A stretch of 54,117 nt of DNA, taken from positions 1 to 54,117 of the forward strand of contig NZ_LT635546.1 in assembly GCF_900120125.1 (NCBI RefSeq), given 5' to 3'. How positions within the stretch are numbered: position 1 is the stretch's first letter; the number at the start of each line of letters is the position of its first letter. The position numbers and the translations under genes were made by a program. The notes below the pieces were generated by a model. It was not told the DNA's origin. It worked only from the letters and a program-made list of their open reading frames with translations, and searched no databases. Below, piece after piece: positions 26,791 through 36,458 of the stretch. This DNA is from Gemella massiliensis. GTDB lineage: Bacteria; Bacillota; Bacilli; Staphylococcales; Gemellaceae.

Positions 26791-27966
26791 ATGAAGCATA
26801 AATTATTAAAAATAAAAAAATTAGCAGTAGTATTTGGAACTTTTGCCCCAATGCACACAGGACATGTAGATTTTATAACAAAGGCGAAACGGGAAAATGA
26901 TGGTGTTTTGATTATTGTTTCGGGAACAAATACTGAAGAAGATCGCGGAACACGTGACGGTCTTCATCTTAATCGCCGTTTTCGTTATGTTCGAGAAGTT
27001 TTTCATGATGATGAACTTGTAGTAGATAAACTCGATGAAGAAGGTATGTTAGCTTATCCAAACGGCTGGGAACCTTGGCTTAAAACTCTTCATAAACTTA
27101 TTAAAGATAATACGGATTATCAATTTGAAAAAATGACATTTTATATTGGAGAAGAAGATTACCAAAAACCTTTGCTTAGTTATTTTAAGAAAGTATTTGC
27201 TAATGAATATCGTGTTGATAGGGATCAAATTAATGATTTTGACGAAATTAGAGAAAAAGAAGTAGCAATTACAATTATTGATCGTACTTTAGTTCCGGTA
27301 TCCGGAACTGAAATTCGAAAAAATCCCCTCGTATATTGGCGTTATATTACTAAGCCTTTTCGACGCCATTTTACAAAAAAAGTGCTGGTTGTAGGTTCTG
27401 CATCAGGTGGGAAAACAACACTTATAAAAGATCTTGGGCGTGTTTTTAATGCTCCAATCTCTCTTGAATATGCACGACATTATCAGGAAGTTTATAATGT
27501 TCGTGATGATGAATTGGATACCAATGATTATATTCGTCTTTTTGCTAATCAGAATGAACAGACTTCAAACGTTATTGATAGTGGTAGCCACTCAGGTATT
27601 GTATTTGTAGATACTAATGCTACCGTGACTATGGCTTATGTAGATTACTATCTTAAAGGTGTTATCTCGGAAGAAGAATATCAAGCACTTAAATTATCAT
27701 ATAAGGTAGCTATCTCAAAAGAAAAATGGGATCTTATTGTTCTTATTCCACCAAAATCAGCTTATGTTAATGACGGTTTTCGTGATATGACTATGGCAAG
27801 TCAAGATATTCGTGACGGTTTTACAAACCATCTTATTGAATTACTTGAGCAGGATGGGTTTAAAGATAAACTTTTAATTCTTGATAGCGATATAGATACT
27901 TTCTTTATAGATAACTACAAGAAAACCGTTAAAGCCATAAAAGATCGTCTTAATATTGAAATTTAA
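26791..27966 (+). CDS. nadR: NadR: NMN adenylyltransferase and ribosylnicotinamide kinase
   Basis: A bifunctional NAD-salvage enzyme of 391 residues. The N-terminal nucleotidyltransferase domain has GTFAPMHTGH (16-25) and VPVSGTEIRKNP (an ISSTxxR-type motif). The C-terminal kinase has Walker A GSASGGKTT (202-210) and phosphorylates nicotinamide riboside. The N-terminal HTH repressor domain of enterobacterial NadR is absent, so this is an enzyme, not a regulator. AGAGGA precedes ATG. A decayed 3' fragment of a second nadR-like gene is at 47620-47740. No pnuC transporter is nearby. Confidence 0.94.
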   Translation: MKHKLLKIKKLAVVFGTFAPMHTGHVDFITKAKRENDGVLIIVSGTNTEEDRGTRDGLHLNRRFRYVREVFHDDELVVDKLDEEGMLAYPNGWEPWLKTLHKLIKDNTDYQFEKMTFYIGEEDYQKPLLSYFKKVFANEYRVDRDQINDFDEIREKEVAITIIDRTLVPVSGTEIRKNPLVYWRYITKPFRRHFTKKVLVVGSASGGKTTLIKDLGRVFNAPISLEYARHYQEVYNVRDDELDTNDYIRLFANQNEQTSNVIDSGSHSGIVFVDTNATVTMAYVDYYLKGVISEEEYQALKLSYKVAISKEKWDLIVLIPPKSAYVNDGFRDMTMASQDIRDGFTNHLIELLEQDGFKDKLLILDSDIDTFFIDNYKKTVKAIKDRLNIEI

Positions 27967-28069
27967 GCGAATATTAAATAGGAGATAAAATATATTAATT
28001 TTGATTATAACAAAATTCAATCATATCTTTTGCACTGTCGGTATTTTTATATTGTGGATATATAAATAA

Positions 28070-28207
28070 TAGGAGCGTCTTGAGCAAAATCGCGATTTCG
28101 TAAAAAATCGATTTTATCAAGTCGCTCCTATACATTTTATTAATTTTTGGAAAGTCTTTTAAAGTGTATTTTAAATCAATGCGCCACTATATCTAACCAC
28201 TAATAGT
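28070..28207. repeat. Dispersed hairpin repeat, copy A
   Basis: TAGGAGCGTCTTGA (28070-28083) pairs with TCAAGTCGCTCCTA (28117-28130) with one mismatch, around an inner AAAATCG/CGATTTT stem. The following 75 bases also match copy B at 33491-33625 (for example CACTAATA near both ends). It lies between convergent genes and could act as a terminator, but the homology extends beyond the hairpin. Confidence 0.7.
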
Positions 28208-28256
28208 ATTATAATTTTCGGCTTTTAGGACAGTATTGTTTCTTTTTACTATAATT

Positions 28257-29507
28257 TTATATTTTCCAAATTTTTCCAATAGCATTACGAATTTCATAAT
28301 TATCCATAAAATATTCAATATTACCGTTAAAATTACGTTTGAATTGAAGTACGCTATAATCGGTTGCATCTTCAGAGTCAAAATCTTTAGAAGTACCATA
28401 GAAGTTAAAATACTTAAAATTTCTTTCGATAGCATATTTAATCATTTCATACATAATAGCATATGTACCGTTAAATTTAGATAATTCTTTTATCATACCA
28501 CCGGAAAAGTATATAAAATCTTGATTTGATTCAATAAAACTTGCACAGGATAGATAAATTATATTTCCATAAATGTTTTTAAGGTCTGTTATTTTTGATA
28601 TTTTATTATTATTAAAGACAATAGATTCTTCTAACTTTGCTATTTTGTTTAAAGTTTTATCTCTATTTATTTTTTTGCTATTTAACTTTTCTACTAAATT
28701 GCTTTTATCATTAGTAATAGATAAATTCTCTTTCTCTAGGTTAGAGATAAGTAAATCACAATCTAAATAAGAAACCATTAAATGAAGTTTGTCTTTTAAA
28801 ATTTTTTTTAAGATTTTGAAGTGAGTACTATCTCTTACTTCGAAATTTATTCTTTTTTCAGTATTTTTATTTATATTATCAAATATTTTTGAATAATAGT
28901 TATCAAAAATATCAATTTCTTTAATAATAATATTTTCTTTAAGAGCTTTGTTAATTGAACGCTTAGCCATTGTAGAGATATTTTTTATAAGGTTATCTGT
29001 AGTTAAGTCTGAATTTAATTCAGTTGAGTAAAGGCAACGAGGTGCTAATGTCGGATTTGTAAATAAATCATCGTTAAGTGCTTTGTAATCAAAAGATGTT
29101 AGAATATTATCTGTAGAAATAGCTTCCTCATTATACTCAATAAATTTAACATCGTCATAAATTTTTTCGTTTAAAAATGGATTTACCCTAACACATAAAA
29201 CTCTTAGATTTTTTGTATAATATTTTTTTAGTTGTTCAAAATAAAATTTAACCAATTTTGTATTAGAATAATCCATAATTGGTCCATGCTGTGCTGTAAC
29301 TTTATAAAAATATTTTTTATATCGAAAATAGATAAATACTCCATAAGCAAGTATCTTATCATTATCTTTAACAGCTAATATTTTATAATTTTGTTTTTTA
29401 GTTCTTAATACATTAGCAAAGTCAAAGGATTGTGAAAATAAATAACGTTCGTTATTTTCTTGTTGAAAATTTTTTAATTCATCATTACTAATTTCGGTAA
29501 ATATCAT
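28257..29507 (-). CDS. FemABX-family aminoacyltransferase (peptidoglycan cross-bridge or related)
   Basis: A 416-residue protein of the FemA/FemX/MurM family, which uses aminoacyl-tRNA to add residues to lipid II. Two GNAT-like lobes are seen: QSFDFANVLRTKK and VTAQHGPIMDY in the first, FIYFSGG...YEMIKYAIERNFKYFNFYG in the second. Between them, about residues 255-300, is a Lys/Glu/Asn coiled coil, the antiparallel arm typical of the family. Which amino acid it adds cannot be read here. Stand-alone gene ending beside repeat copy A. Confidence 0.9.
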   Translation of the reverse strand: MIFTEISNDELKNFQQENNERYLFSQSFDFANVLRTKKQNYKILAVKDNDKILAYGVFIYFRYKKYFYKVTAQHGPIMDYSNTKLVKFYFEQLKKYYTKNLRVLCVRVNPFLNEKIYDDVKFIEYNEEAISTDNILTSFDYKALNDDLFTNPTLAPRCLYSTELNSDLTTDNLIKNISTMAKRSINKALKENIIIKEIDIFDNYYSKIFDNINKNTEKRINFEVRDSTHFKILKKILKDKLHLMVSYLDCDLLISNLEKENLSITNDKSNLVEKLNSKKINRDKTLNKIAKLEESIVFNNNKISKITDLKNIYGNIIYLSCASFIESNQDFIYFSGGMIKELSKFNGTYAIMYEMIKYAIERNFKYFNFYGTSKDFDSEDATDYSVLQFKRNFNGNIEYFMDNYEIRNAIGKIWKI

Positions 29508-29635
29508 TAGAAAACTCCTTATGTAATTTTTTAAACATCTATACGATTATATAATAAATATGCTGAAAAAAAAAGAAATAACCATTTAGTAAATGAAGAA
29601 GAGGTAAATAAATGATATAATAAAATAAAAAAGGT

Positions 29636-30415
29636 ATGGTGGATATGCTTATGAAAGAATATCAATTAAGAAATAGAAATTATAAAATTAGGTATAATGA
29701 TTTTCCGGGGGAACAAACACCTATAATATTTATTCATGGTATGGGTTGTGCCGGGTCATTTGATTATGTTGAGATAGCAGCAAATAAAAAATTTTTAGGG
29801 TATAGAAAGATTTTAATTGATTTATTGGGAGCCGGATATAGTGATAAACCACTGGATTTTGTATATAATGTGAAAAATCACGCACAATATTTAAGTGAAT
29901 TTTTGGAAGATTTGAATTTAGACAAGGTTATACTTTTTGGGCATAGCTTGGGAGGAGCTATTTCAATAGAATTGTGTTCTTTGTGCCAAGAAAAAGTAGA
30001 AAAACTTATTTTAACAGAACCTAATTTAGATCCTGCAAAAAAAGGGCGTAGTAGTTGGGCAGTAGCACAATATACAGAAGAAGATTACAAAAAAAGACTA
30101 AAAGGATTGATAGAGCTATGTGAAAGTGGTAGAAATACTATGTGGGCTGCGACCTTGCGTAACTGGTTACCGGAAGCAGCATATCAAATTTCAAAAGATG
30201 CAGTTAGTGATAGGGAAGTGTCTTGGCGAAAACTGTTTTATAGCTTTCCAATACCGAAATATTTTATTTTTGGAGAAAAAACATTGCCGAATGACGATTT
30301 AGAGGAGTTGCCGAAGAATGGGATTGTTGTTAAGACAGTTTCTAATGCAGGGCATTCTATGGCATGGGATAATCCGATTGGTTTAGTTGAAGTAATTAGC
30401 AGTTGCTTGGAGTAA
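29636..30415 (+). CDS. Alpha/beta hydrolase
   Basis: A 259-residue serine hydrolase fold: oxyanion region FIHGMGCAG (33-41), nucleophile elbow GHSLGG with S104, and catalytic H240 in NAGHSMAWDNP near the end. No signal peptide, so cytoplasmic. The substrate is unknown; esterase, lipase and thioesterase are all possible. The start is uncertain among three ATGs (29636, 29645, 29651). An extended -10 (TGATATAAT, 29613-29621) lies so close that 29651, behind GGTGG, may be the real one. Confidence 0.82.
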   Translation: MVDMLMKEYQLRNRNYKIRYNDFPGEQTPIIFIHGMGCAGSFDYVEIAANKKFLGYRKILIDLLGAGYSDKPLDFVYNVKNHAQYLSEFLEDLNLDKVILFGHSLGGAISIELCSLCQEKVEKLILTEPNLDPAKKGRSSWAVAQYTEEDYKKRLKGLIELCESGRNTMWAATLRNWLPEAAYQISKDAVSDREVSWRKLFYSFPIPKYFIFGEKTLPNDDLEELPKNGIVVKTVSNAGHSMAWDNPIGLVEVISSCLE

Positions 30416-30478
30416 AATTAAATCTGATAGGTATATTTTATTTTGTTCACACAGTTTGATTTTGTTTAATAAAAATTA

Positions 30479-30512
30479 AAAACTCAGATTAATTTCTGAG
30501 TTTAATTTTTAA
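30479..30512. terminator. Bidirectional terminator
   Basis: AAACTCAG and CTGAGTTT form a perfect stem around ATTAATTT, with T-rich ends on both strands. It separates the convergent hydrolase and pssA genes. Confidence 0.8.
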
Positions 30513-30513
30513 A

Positions 30514-31032
30514 TTATATTTTTTTAATTTTTATATTACTTACCATTAAATAAGAACCTAAAAGGGTAAGTATCAGCATTATAATACTAGGTAATCCGAA
30601 CAATGATACAATAGCCAAAATAGTTCCGCACGTTGTAATAGGGACACCTTGATAAAATCCTTTTTTCATCGTAGTAACGTTGAATCTTGCTAGGCGATAA
30701 GCACCGCAGCATGCAAAAATCCCACAAATAACAGCGACAATAACCATTAAGGAAATAGAAGGTTTATCAGTTGTTACAAATTTTTCAAAAACAAGAACTG
30801 CCGGAGCAACACCAAAACTCACAACATCGCATAAAGAATCTAATTCTTTTCCAAGATCAGAAAAAACACCTAATTTTCTTGCAACGATACCATCGTATCT
30901 ATCAGCAAGCATTGCTAAAAAAATAAAGACACTAGACCATATATAATACCCGTGAATAGTGGTTAGTATAGAAGTAAAACCACAAAATATATTTCCAAGG
31001 GTAAGATAGTTCGGTATGAAATTTTTATTCAT
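30514..31032 (-). CDS. pssA: CDP-diacylglycerol--serine O-phosphatidyltransferase
   Basis: Makes phosphatidylserine from CDP-diacylglycerol and serine at the membrane. 172 residues with about six hydrophobic segments. The CDP-alcohol phosphotransferase signature is complete: D44-x2-D47-G48-x2-A51-R52-x8-G61-x3-D65-x3-D69. FIPNYLTLGNIFCGF at the start is typical of PssA rather than PgsA. No psd gene lies beside it, so the decarboxylation step must be elsewhere or absent. Confidence 0.9.
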   Translation of the reverse strand: MNKNFIPNYLTLGNIFCGFTSILTTIHGYYIWSSVFIFLAMLADRYDGIVARKLGVFSDLGKELDSLCDVVSFGVAPAVLVFEKFVTTDKPSISLMVIVAVICGIFACCGAYRLARFNVTTMKKGFYQGVPITTCGTILAIVSLFGLPSIIMLILTLLGSYLMVSNIKIKKI

Positions 31033-31201
31033 GACTTATCCCTCCAATATTGATACATATAATTATAGTATAAAATGTTGAGAATGTCTAAAAAAATATA
31101 AGATTTTTTTGGGGAATTCAAAAATATTTTTTGAAGAATATTGTTTTTTAAAAAATATATTGATATAATTATGATGAGATTAATATTTTCGGGAGGTTGT
31201 T

Positions 31202-32107
31202 ATGAAACAAGAAAAAAAGGTAGTTAATAAAAAAAGAATTGCAAAAGAATTATTTTTTATTATGCTCGGTTGTGCAGTGTATTCTTTTGCACTTTTACAT
31301 TTTAATGTACCGAATCATCTTGCAGAAGGCGGTGGAGCTGGAATAGCATTATTTTTATGGTATGCCTTTGGATTTCCGGTATCATATGGGACTTTGCTGA
31401 TAAATATTCCGTTATTAGTATTGGGGTATAAAATGTTGGATAAAAAAACAATGATTTATACGATTTATGGTATTATTATGTTGACACTTTGGATAAATAT
31501 TTTCGAAAATTATCATGTTGTAATAGATATTGGCGGAGATAGATTGTTAGCTTCTGTTTTCGGTGGAATTATAGCAGGGGTTGGGTTAGGCACTGTTTTT
31601 GTTTTTGGTGGTACTACCGGTGGTGTTGATATTATAGCAAAAATTATTCAGTTACATTTTGGTGTTTCTGTGGGTAGAGTTATCCAAATAATAGATGGAG
31701 TAATTTTGCTTCTAAACTTTATGGCATTAAAAAGTTATCCTGCAATTCTATATACTTTAATTTATGTTTACATTAGCACTAAGTTAATTGATGTTTTTGT
31801 TGAAGGTGGAGTTCCGGGTAAAGGTGTTATGATAATGTCTAAGAAAATAGACGAAATAACAGAAAAAATTAATACAGATATGAAACGTGGTTTAACATTT
31901 TTAAAAGGGCAAGGCAGTTACTCACGTCAAGATATGAATATCGGTTATTGTGTTGTAGCAAGAACGGAAATAGGTAGATTAAAGTCATTGGTATATGAAA
32001 TAGATCCAAACGCATTTCTAACTATTACTGAAGTTCACGATGTAATAGGGGAAGGATTTAGTTTTGATCAACCTAAGAAAATAAAATTAAAGAAAAGTAA
32101 GAAATAA
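31202..32107 (+). CDS. YitT family membrane protein (DUF2179), paralogue 2
   Basis: A 301-residue homologue of the protein at 25621-26499 with the same plan: five or six hydrophobic segments, GTTGGVDIIAKII loop, then DUF2179 (GLTFLKGQGSYSRQDMNIGYCVV). It has a Lys-rich start and a Lys-rich tail (PKKIKLKKSKK) that copy 1 lacks. GGGAGG precedes ATG. Role unknown. Confidence 0.88.
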   Translation: MKQEKKVVNKKRIAKELFFIMLGCAVYSFALLHFNVPNHLAEGGGAGIALFLWYAFGFPVSYGTLLINIPLLVLGYKMLDKKTMIYTIYGIIMLTLWINIFENYHVVIDIGGDRLLASVFGGIIAGVGLGTVFVFGGTTGGVDIIAKIIQLHFGVSVGRVIQIIDGVILLLNFMALKSYPAILYTLIYVYISTKLIDVFVEGGVPGKGVMIMSKKIDEITEKINTDMKRGLTFLKGQGSYSRQDMNIGYCVVARTEIGRLKSLVYEIDPNAFLTITEVHDVIGEGFSFDQPKKIKLKKSKK

Positions 32108-32197
32108 AGAGTGATTTAAGTGGTTTAAAAGTGATAAAATAGAACACGTTAATAATATAATTTTAATCGACTTTTTAAAAAGTTTAATAGATTTTCA

Positions 32198-32254
32198 AAG
32201 GTGGAATAGAAAAATTGATTTATAAAATCAAAATTTTTTATTCCACTTTTTAGG
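32198..32254 (+). terminator. Terminator after the second YitT gene
   Basis: GTGGAATA (32201-32208) pairs with TATTCCAC (32239-32246), with further imperfect A/T pairing inside, then TTTTTA. Confidence 0.75.
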
Positions 32255-32337
32255 TAGTTTGGTACAAAAATTAAAAAAGAAATATACAAGGTTTAGAAAA
32301 TTTAATATTAATAGTGTGGAAAGGGGTATTGATTTTA

Positions 32338-33489
32338 ATTGAAATTTTATATAAGAGTATTAATAATTGTCTTTTTGACAAGTGTAACTTGTTCATACTT
32401 CGGTCAAATATTATTATTTTTAATAGAATATGGAAAAAATTATTATCAATAATTAATCTGTTTAACTCCGGTTGTATTGATATTCACTAAACGTAGTAAT
32501 AGATATTTTAAAACCGGTAATATAGGAATGAAATATTTAATTACCGGTATACAGACAAATATTAAAAAAATAAGCTGGTATTTTCCGATTTTATTGGTAA
32601 TAAATACATTTTTGCTCATTTAACAGGGGTAAGTGTAGGAAGAGAAGGTGTTGCGGTTCAACTAGGTGGAACAATTGGGAAAAATTTTGCAGATGAAAAA
32701 TTTAGTGCCGATCAATGTAATTATTTAATTAGATTGGGTATGATTTGTGGATTTTCCGCATTATTTCAAACACCGTTGGCAGCATTATTTTTTATCTTAG
32801 AGATAACTGGAAGAAAAATAAAAATCACAAGAGAGTTTTTATATGAATTAATATCTTACGTAGTATTTTCTTTTACGGCTACAAAGGTGTCAAATTTATT
32901 AGGTTTAGAAAAGTTTTTTGTTTTTGTTGATTTTAGTTTTAAAAATATAACCTTGGAAATGTATTTAAAAATTGTAATAGCAAGTATATGTTTTATTTTA
33001 GTTGGAATGTTGTTTGTGATTGTTCAGAAATTTCTAAAAAAATAACAAAGATAAATAAAATTATTACTTGGATTTTGGTATTCTTATTTATAATTATTAG
33101 TTTTATTACCCAATTTAAGTATACGTCATTGGGTACAAATTTAATAAATTTTTCTTTTTTTTGATACCGGTCAAATAACAAGGTTTGATTTTATTTTGAA
33201 ATTGTTGTTAACAGTAATATGCACAGCAGTTGGTTTTAGCGGTGGAGAGGTAACGCCATTATTTGCGATAGGTGCAAGTTTTGGTGTTGTATTATCCGGA
33301 GCATTAGGACTACCAATTTATATTTTAGCCGGTATAGGTTACTCATTAGTTTTTTCATCTGCTACAAAATCATTTTTAACACCGATTTTATTAGTATTAG
33401 AAGTGTTTGGAATTAAGCTAATGCTTTTAGCATCGCTTTCTGCGTTAATTATTTATTTTATTAATCGAAAATACAGTATTTATGAATAA
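32338..33489 (+). pseudogene. CLC-type chloride channel/transporter, multiply frameshifted
   Basis: Pieces of one CLC protein occur in order but in different frames. An N-terminal segment from TTG at 32338 ends at TAA near 32450, and a further piece runs to about 32620. The selectivity-filter motif GREGVAVQLGG lies near 32640, GFSALFQTPLAALFFILEI near 32750, and the second filter region GFSGGEVTPLFAIGASFG near 33230-33280. Breaks fall near 32450, 32610, 33040 and 33170. Functional CLCs here would be about 400-500 residues in one frame. The many independent lesions argue for long-standing loss rather than a sequencing slip. Confidence 0.85.
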
Positions 33490-33490
33490 T

Positions 33491-33625
33491 AAAAGCGACT
33501 TAAAAATCGTGATTTTGCTGGAAATTGATTTTATAAGTCGCTCTTTGCACAGTTCATTAGATTTTGGAAAAACTCTTTAAAACGAATGTCAAAATCAATG
33601 AATTGCTATGGTCAATCACTAATAA
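33491..33625. repeat. Dispersed hairpin repeat, copy B
   Basis: AAGCGACTTA (33493-33502) pairs with TAAGTCGCT (33535-33542 region), and the whole 135-base stretch aligns with copy A at 28070-28207, including about 75 bases after the hairpin. It lies between the convergent CLC pseudogene and the thiZ-like gene. Confidence 0.7.
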
Positions 33626-33658
33626 GAAAATTGAATTTGTAGATTTTAGATTGAGCTT

Positions 33659-34381
33659 TTATAAGCCGAGAATATTTAAGATTTCTTTTTTGTATTGCAG
33701 TTTTTGTTCGTCTTTATCTTTAGTCTTGTCAAGATTAATAGTTAATTCAGAAACTATTTCTCCCGGTTTATTTTTAATGATATATATTCTGTTACTAAGC
33801 TCAATAGCCTCATCTATGTCATGGGTGATAAGTAGTGTGGTCAGGTTCAAAGTACGACTAATATCTAAAAACCAACTGTGAAGAGATATCTTGGTAATTG
33901 CATCTAAAGCACTAAACGGCTCATCCAGTAAAAATAACTTCTGTTTGAACATATAAGTTCTGAGAAGTGCAACACGTTGACGCATGCCGCCGCTGAGTTC
34001 ACTGGGATATTTGTCTTTATATTCATAAAGATTAAAAAGTTTCAAATTTTCAATAGCTTCTTTTTCAGCCTCTTTTTTCTTAATTTTTTTTATTAGTAAA
34101 GGCAGAATAATATTGCCGATAACAGTTTTATGTTCAAGTAATAAATCTTTTTGTAGCATATAACTGACTTTACCTTTAAAGTTAGTGTTATTTTCTATTG
34201 CTATTTCACCTTGACTAAGTTCTATTATGCCGGCGATAAGATTAAACAAAGTTGTTTTACCTACACCGCTTCCTCCAAGGATAGAAACTATCTCTCCACT
34301 ATTAACATGGATATTAATATTTTTTAATATATCATTATTTGGATAACTATAAGTTAAGTTTTTTATTGATAATACGGTCAT
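33659..34381 (-). CDS. thiZ: ABC transporter ATPase, ThiZ-like (thiamine precursor uptake)
   Basis: A 240-residue importer ATPase: Walker A GGSGVGKTT at 36-44, signature LSGGMRQRV, Walker B LFLLDEPFSALD, and switch His in ITHDIDEAIEL. This is the nitrate/taurine/thiamine-precursor type. Its ATG overlaps the stop of the substrate-binding gene by one base (TAATG). With the next two genes and the TPP riboswitch it forms a complete importer, probably for a pyrimidine precursor of thiamine. Confidence 0.88.
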   Translation of the reverse strand: MTVLSIKNLTYSYPNNDILKNINIHVNSGEIVSILGGSGVGKTTLFNLIAGIIELSQGEIAIENNTNFKGKVSYMLQKDLLLEHKTVIGNIILPLLIKKIKKKEAEKEAIENLKLFNLYEYKDKYPSELSGGMRQRVALLRTYMFKQKLFLLDEPFSALDAITKISLHSWFLDISRTLNLTTLLITHDIDEAIELSNRIYIIKNKPGEIVSELTINLDKTKDKDEQKLQYKKEILNILGL

Positions 34382-35379
34382 TATTTTACAAAGTCATTGG
34401 TAAATCCTGTGTTATCTGCTAGAGGTTTTTCAACGATGTTATTTTTGTTTACCCAACGGTAAAACGCATTCCAACGTTCAGCATCAAATTCGCCCCATTT
34501 ATTTTTATCGGTTGCATAACGTTCTGATAAATATTTTTGTGAATTAATGATAAAGTCACGTTTTTCTTTTAATTCCGGTGCATTTTTGATTAAAATATCA
34601 GCAGCTTCTTCAGGATGTTCCATTGCATAGATATATCCTTTCTTAATTGCTTGAATAACTTTTTTTGCTTCTTCTTTGTTCTCTTTTAAATAATCGTTAT
34701 TAGCGATAATTACCGGAGAATAGTAGTCCAGTTCTTTAGCAAAATCTTTTAAGTAGAAGTAGTTAATATCTAAATTCATAGATTCAGCCAGCTTACCATC
34801 CCACGCATAATAAATCCATGCAGCATCAAACGCTCCATTTTCCATTGGAGTGACAGAATTAGTATCTGTATTAGGGGTAAGTTTTACCTTGCTAAAATCT
34901 CCACCTTGTTTTTCAACTAATGATTTAATCATGGCAAGTTCCACAGGATCATTCCATGTTCCATATTTTTTCCCTACTAAATCTTTAGGTTCTTTAATGT
35001 CACTTTTTTTCAATGAAATAACACCGGAAGTATTATGTTCTATTATTGCCGCAACAGCGGTGATACCTGCCCCTTTAGAAAGTTTATTAGCCATAGTGTC
35101 TTGGTAATAAATCCCAAATGGTGCTTTATTATTAATAATTAAATCAGAAGTACTATCCTCCGGTGCCGGTTTAATATCAAGATCAATACCTGCTTCAGCA
35201 AAATAGCCTTTTTCTTTTGCAACAAAAAGTCCGGTGTGATTTGTATTTATCGCCCAATCTAAAACGAAATCCACTTTTTTTAAATCTTTTTTTTGTTCTG
35301 TATTTTGTTTATTAGTACCGCAAGCTGTAAGCGTTACAGCAAGAACAATGGCAAATAAACTAATTATTATTTTTTTCAT
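34381..35379 (-). CDS. thiY: Substrate-binding lipoprotein, NMT1/THI5 (ThiY) family
   Basis: A 332-residue lipoprotein with signal peptide and lipobox LTAC (acylated C20), so it is anchored outside the membrane. The mature part begins the NMT1/THI5 fold with VDFVLDWAINTNHTGLFVA, the pattern of hydroxymethylpyrimidine-precursor binders. It captures the ligand for the permease encoded just upstream. The start overlaps the permease gene by 20 bases, with AGGAGA upstream. In Bacillus halodurans ThiY binds formylaminopyrimidine; the ligand here is inferred from that and from the riboswitch. Confidence 0.9.
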   Translation of the reverse strand: MKKIIISLFAIVLAVTLTACGTNKQNTEQKKDLKKVDFVLDWAINTNHTGLFVAKEKGYFAEAGIDLDIKPAPEDSTSDLIINNKAPFGIYYQDTMANKLSKGAGITAVAAIIEHNTSGVISLKKSDIKEPKDLVGKKYGTWNDPVELAMIKSLVEKQGGDFSKVKLTPNTDTNSVTPMENGAFDAAWIYYAWDGKLAESMNLDINYFYLKDFAKELDYYSPVIIANNDYLKENKEEAKKVIQAIKKGYIYAMEHPEEAADILIKNAPELKEKRDFIINSQKYLSERYATDKNKWGEFDAERWNAFYRWVNKNNIVEKPLADNTGFTNDFVK

Positions 35380-36148
35380 AATTGTCTCCTATATATTTCC
35401 ATTTAATAATTTTCTTTTCACTTAGTTTTACTAATTGAATACTTAGCAAACTAATTATTGATACTAGAATAATAATCGCAAACATAGTATCATATTCAAA
35501 TAATTTTTTAGCTTTAATCATATAAACACCAAGTCCTTCAAAACCGCCAAGCCATTCAGCAACCACCGCAGCGATAAAAGCATATGATACACTTACACGA
35601 AGCCCTGCATAAAAATATGAAAGGCTATTCGGGATTTTGACATGCCAGAGTATTTGTAGTTTGCCGGCATTCATAAGTTTGAGTAGAGTAATCATGTCCT
35701 TATCGCAGTTTCTAAAACCATCGAGAATACTGACAATAATCGGAAAAGTTGTGGTAAGTATTATTAATACTATTTTAGGTGTAAGACCGTAGCCTAACCA
35801 TAAAACAAGTATAGGTGCTATAGCTATAGTCGGGATAGTTTGTGTTAAAACTAAAAGCGGATAAATGGCTTTATTAAAGGCAGGGATGCTATCCATTATT
35901 AAAGCTAAGAGCCAAGCTATTACAATTCCTAAAAATAACCCGATAATAGCCTCTATTAAAGTGATTTTACTATGAAAAATTAATGTTTTATAGTTTTTTA
36001 TAAAAGCATGTATTATTTCCGTTGGAGTAGGAATTATATATTTTGGGAGTAGATTCAAATATCCTGCTCCTTGCCAAATAATAAGCAGAAAAATCATAGT
36101 AATAGCGCTGGTATATTTATTAATTAAATTTACTAATTTTTTCATCAA
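35360..36148 (-). CDS. thiX: ABC transporter permease, ThiX-like
   Basis: A 262-residue inner-membrane component with about six transmembrane segments. The cytoplasmic EAA-type coupling loop is near LLKLMNAGKLQILWHVKIPNS, followed by YFYAGLRVSVSYAFIAAV. It would pair as a homodimer with the ThiZ-like ATPase. The start (one of two adjacent ATGs) overlaps the thiamine-binding protein gene by about 29 bases, indicating translational coupling. Confidence 0.88.
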   Translation of the reverse strand: MMKKLVNLINKYTSAITMIFLLIIWQGAGYLNLLPKYIIPTPTEIIHAFIKNYKTLIFHSKITLIEAIIGLFLGIVIAWLLALIMDSIPAFNKAIYPLLVLTQTIPTIAIAPILVLWLGYGLTPKIVLIILTTTFPIIVSILDGFRNCDKDMITLLKLMNAGKLQILWHVKIPNSLSYFYAGLRVSVSYAFIAAVVAEWLGGFEGLGVYMIKAKKLFEYDTMFAIIILVSIISLLSIQLVKLSEKKIIKWKYIGDNYEKNNN

Positions 36149-36404
36149 TTGTTAAAATACTCCCGTAATTAATTTTTACATTGGCAAAAATATTATTGCA
36201 ATTTTCCCCAGCGATAAGTAAACATTCTTTTAAAGTCGCCATTAAGTCATTAAAATCACCTTCAATTACCGTTTCAAACGGCGTAACGACGGCGGTGGAA
36301 TGTTTTGATAAAATAAAGTTTATAACTTTATCAATAGTTTTTAATCTTCCAATATCATCTTTTTCTAATGGAAGAATTTGTAAAGCGATACTGCAATTTT
36401 GCAA
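36120..36404 (-). CDS. Thiamine-binding protein of the MTH1187/YqgV family
   Basis: A 94-residue alpha/beta protein of the family that binds thiamine or its precursors in the cytoplasm (MTH1187/YkoF-like): CSIALQILPLE at the start, HSTAVVTPFETVIEG in the middle. The start codon is TTG at 36402-36404, supported by AAGGAGG nine bases upstream. First gene behind the TPP riboswitch, followed by the importer genes thiX, thiY and thiZ. Confidence 0.82.
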   Translation of the reverse strand: MQNCSIALQILPLEKDDIGRLKTIDKVINFILSKHSTAVVTPFETVIEGDFNDLMATLKECLLIAGENCNNIFANVKINYGSILTIDEKISKFN

Positions 36405-36458
36405 AATAAAAAACCTCCTTATAAGTTTAAGGGGTCTAATTATGGTCTTTAAGATTAA

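Noticed and set aside
28193-28484. Short frames on both strands at the end of the FemABX gene
   Set aside because: They overlap the conserved C-terminus of FemABX or repeat copy A, and have no start signals.
32993-33181. Minus-strand frame within the CLC region
   Set aside because: It is antisense to recognisable CLC pieces, so the plus-strand pseudogene explains the sequence better.
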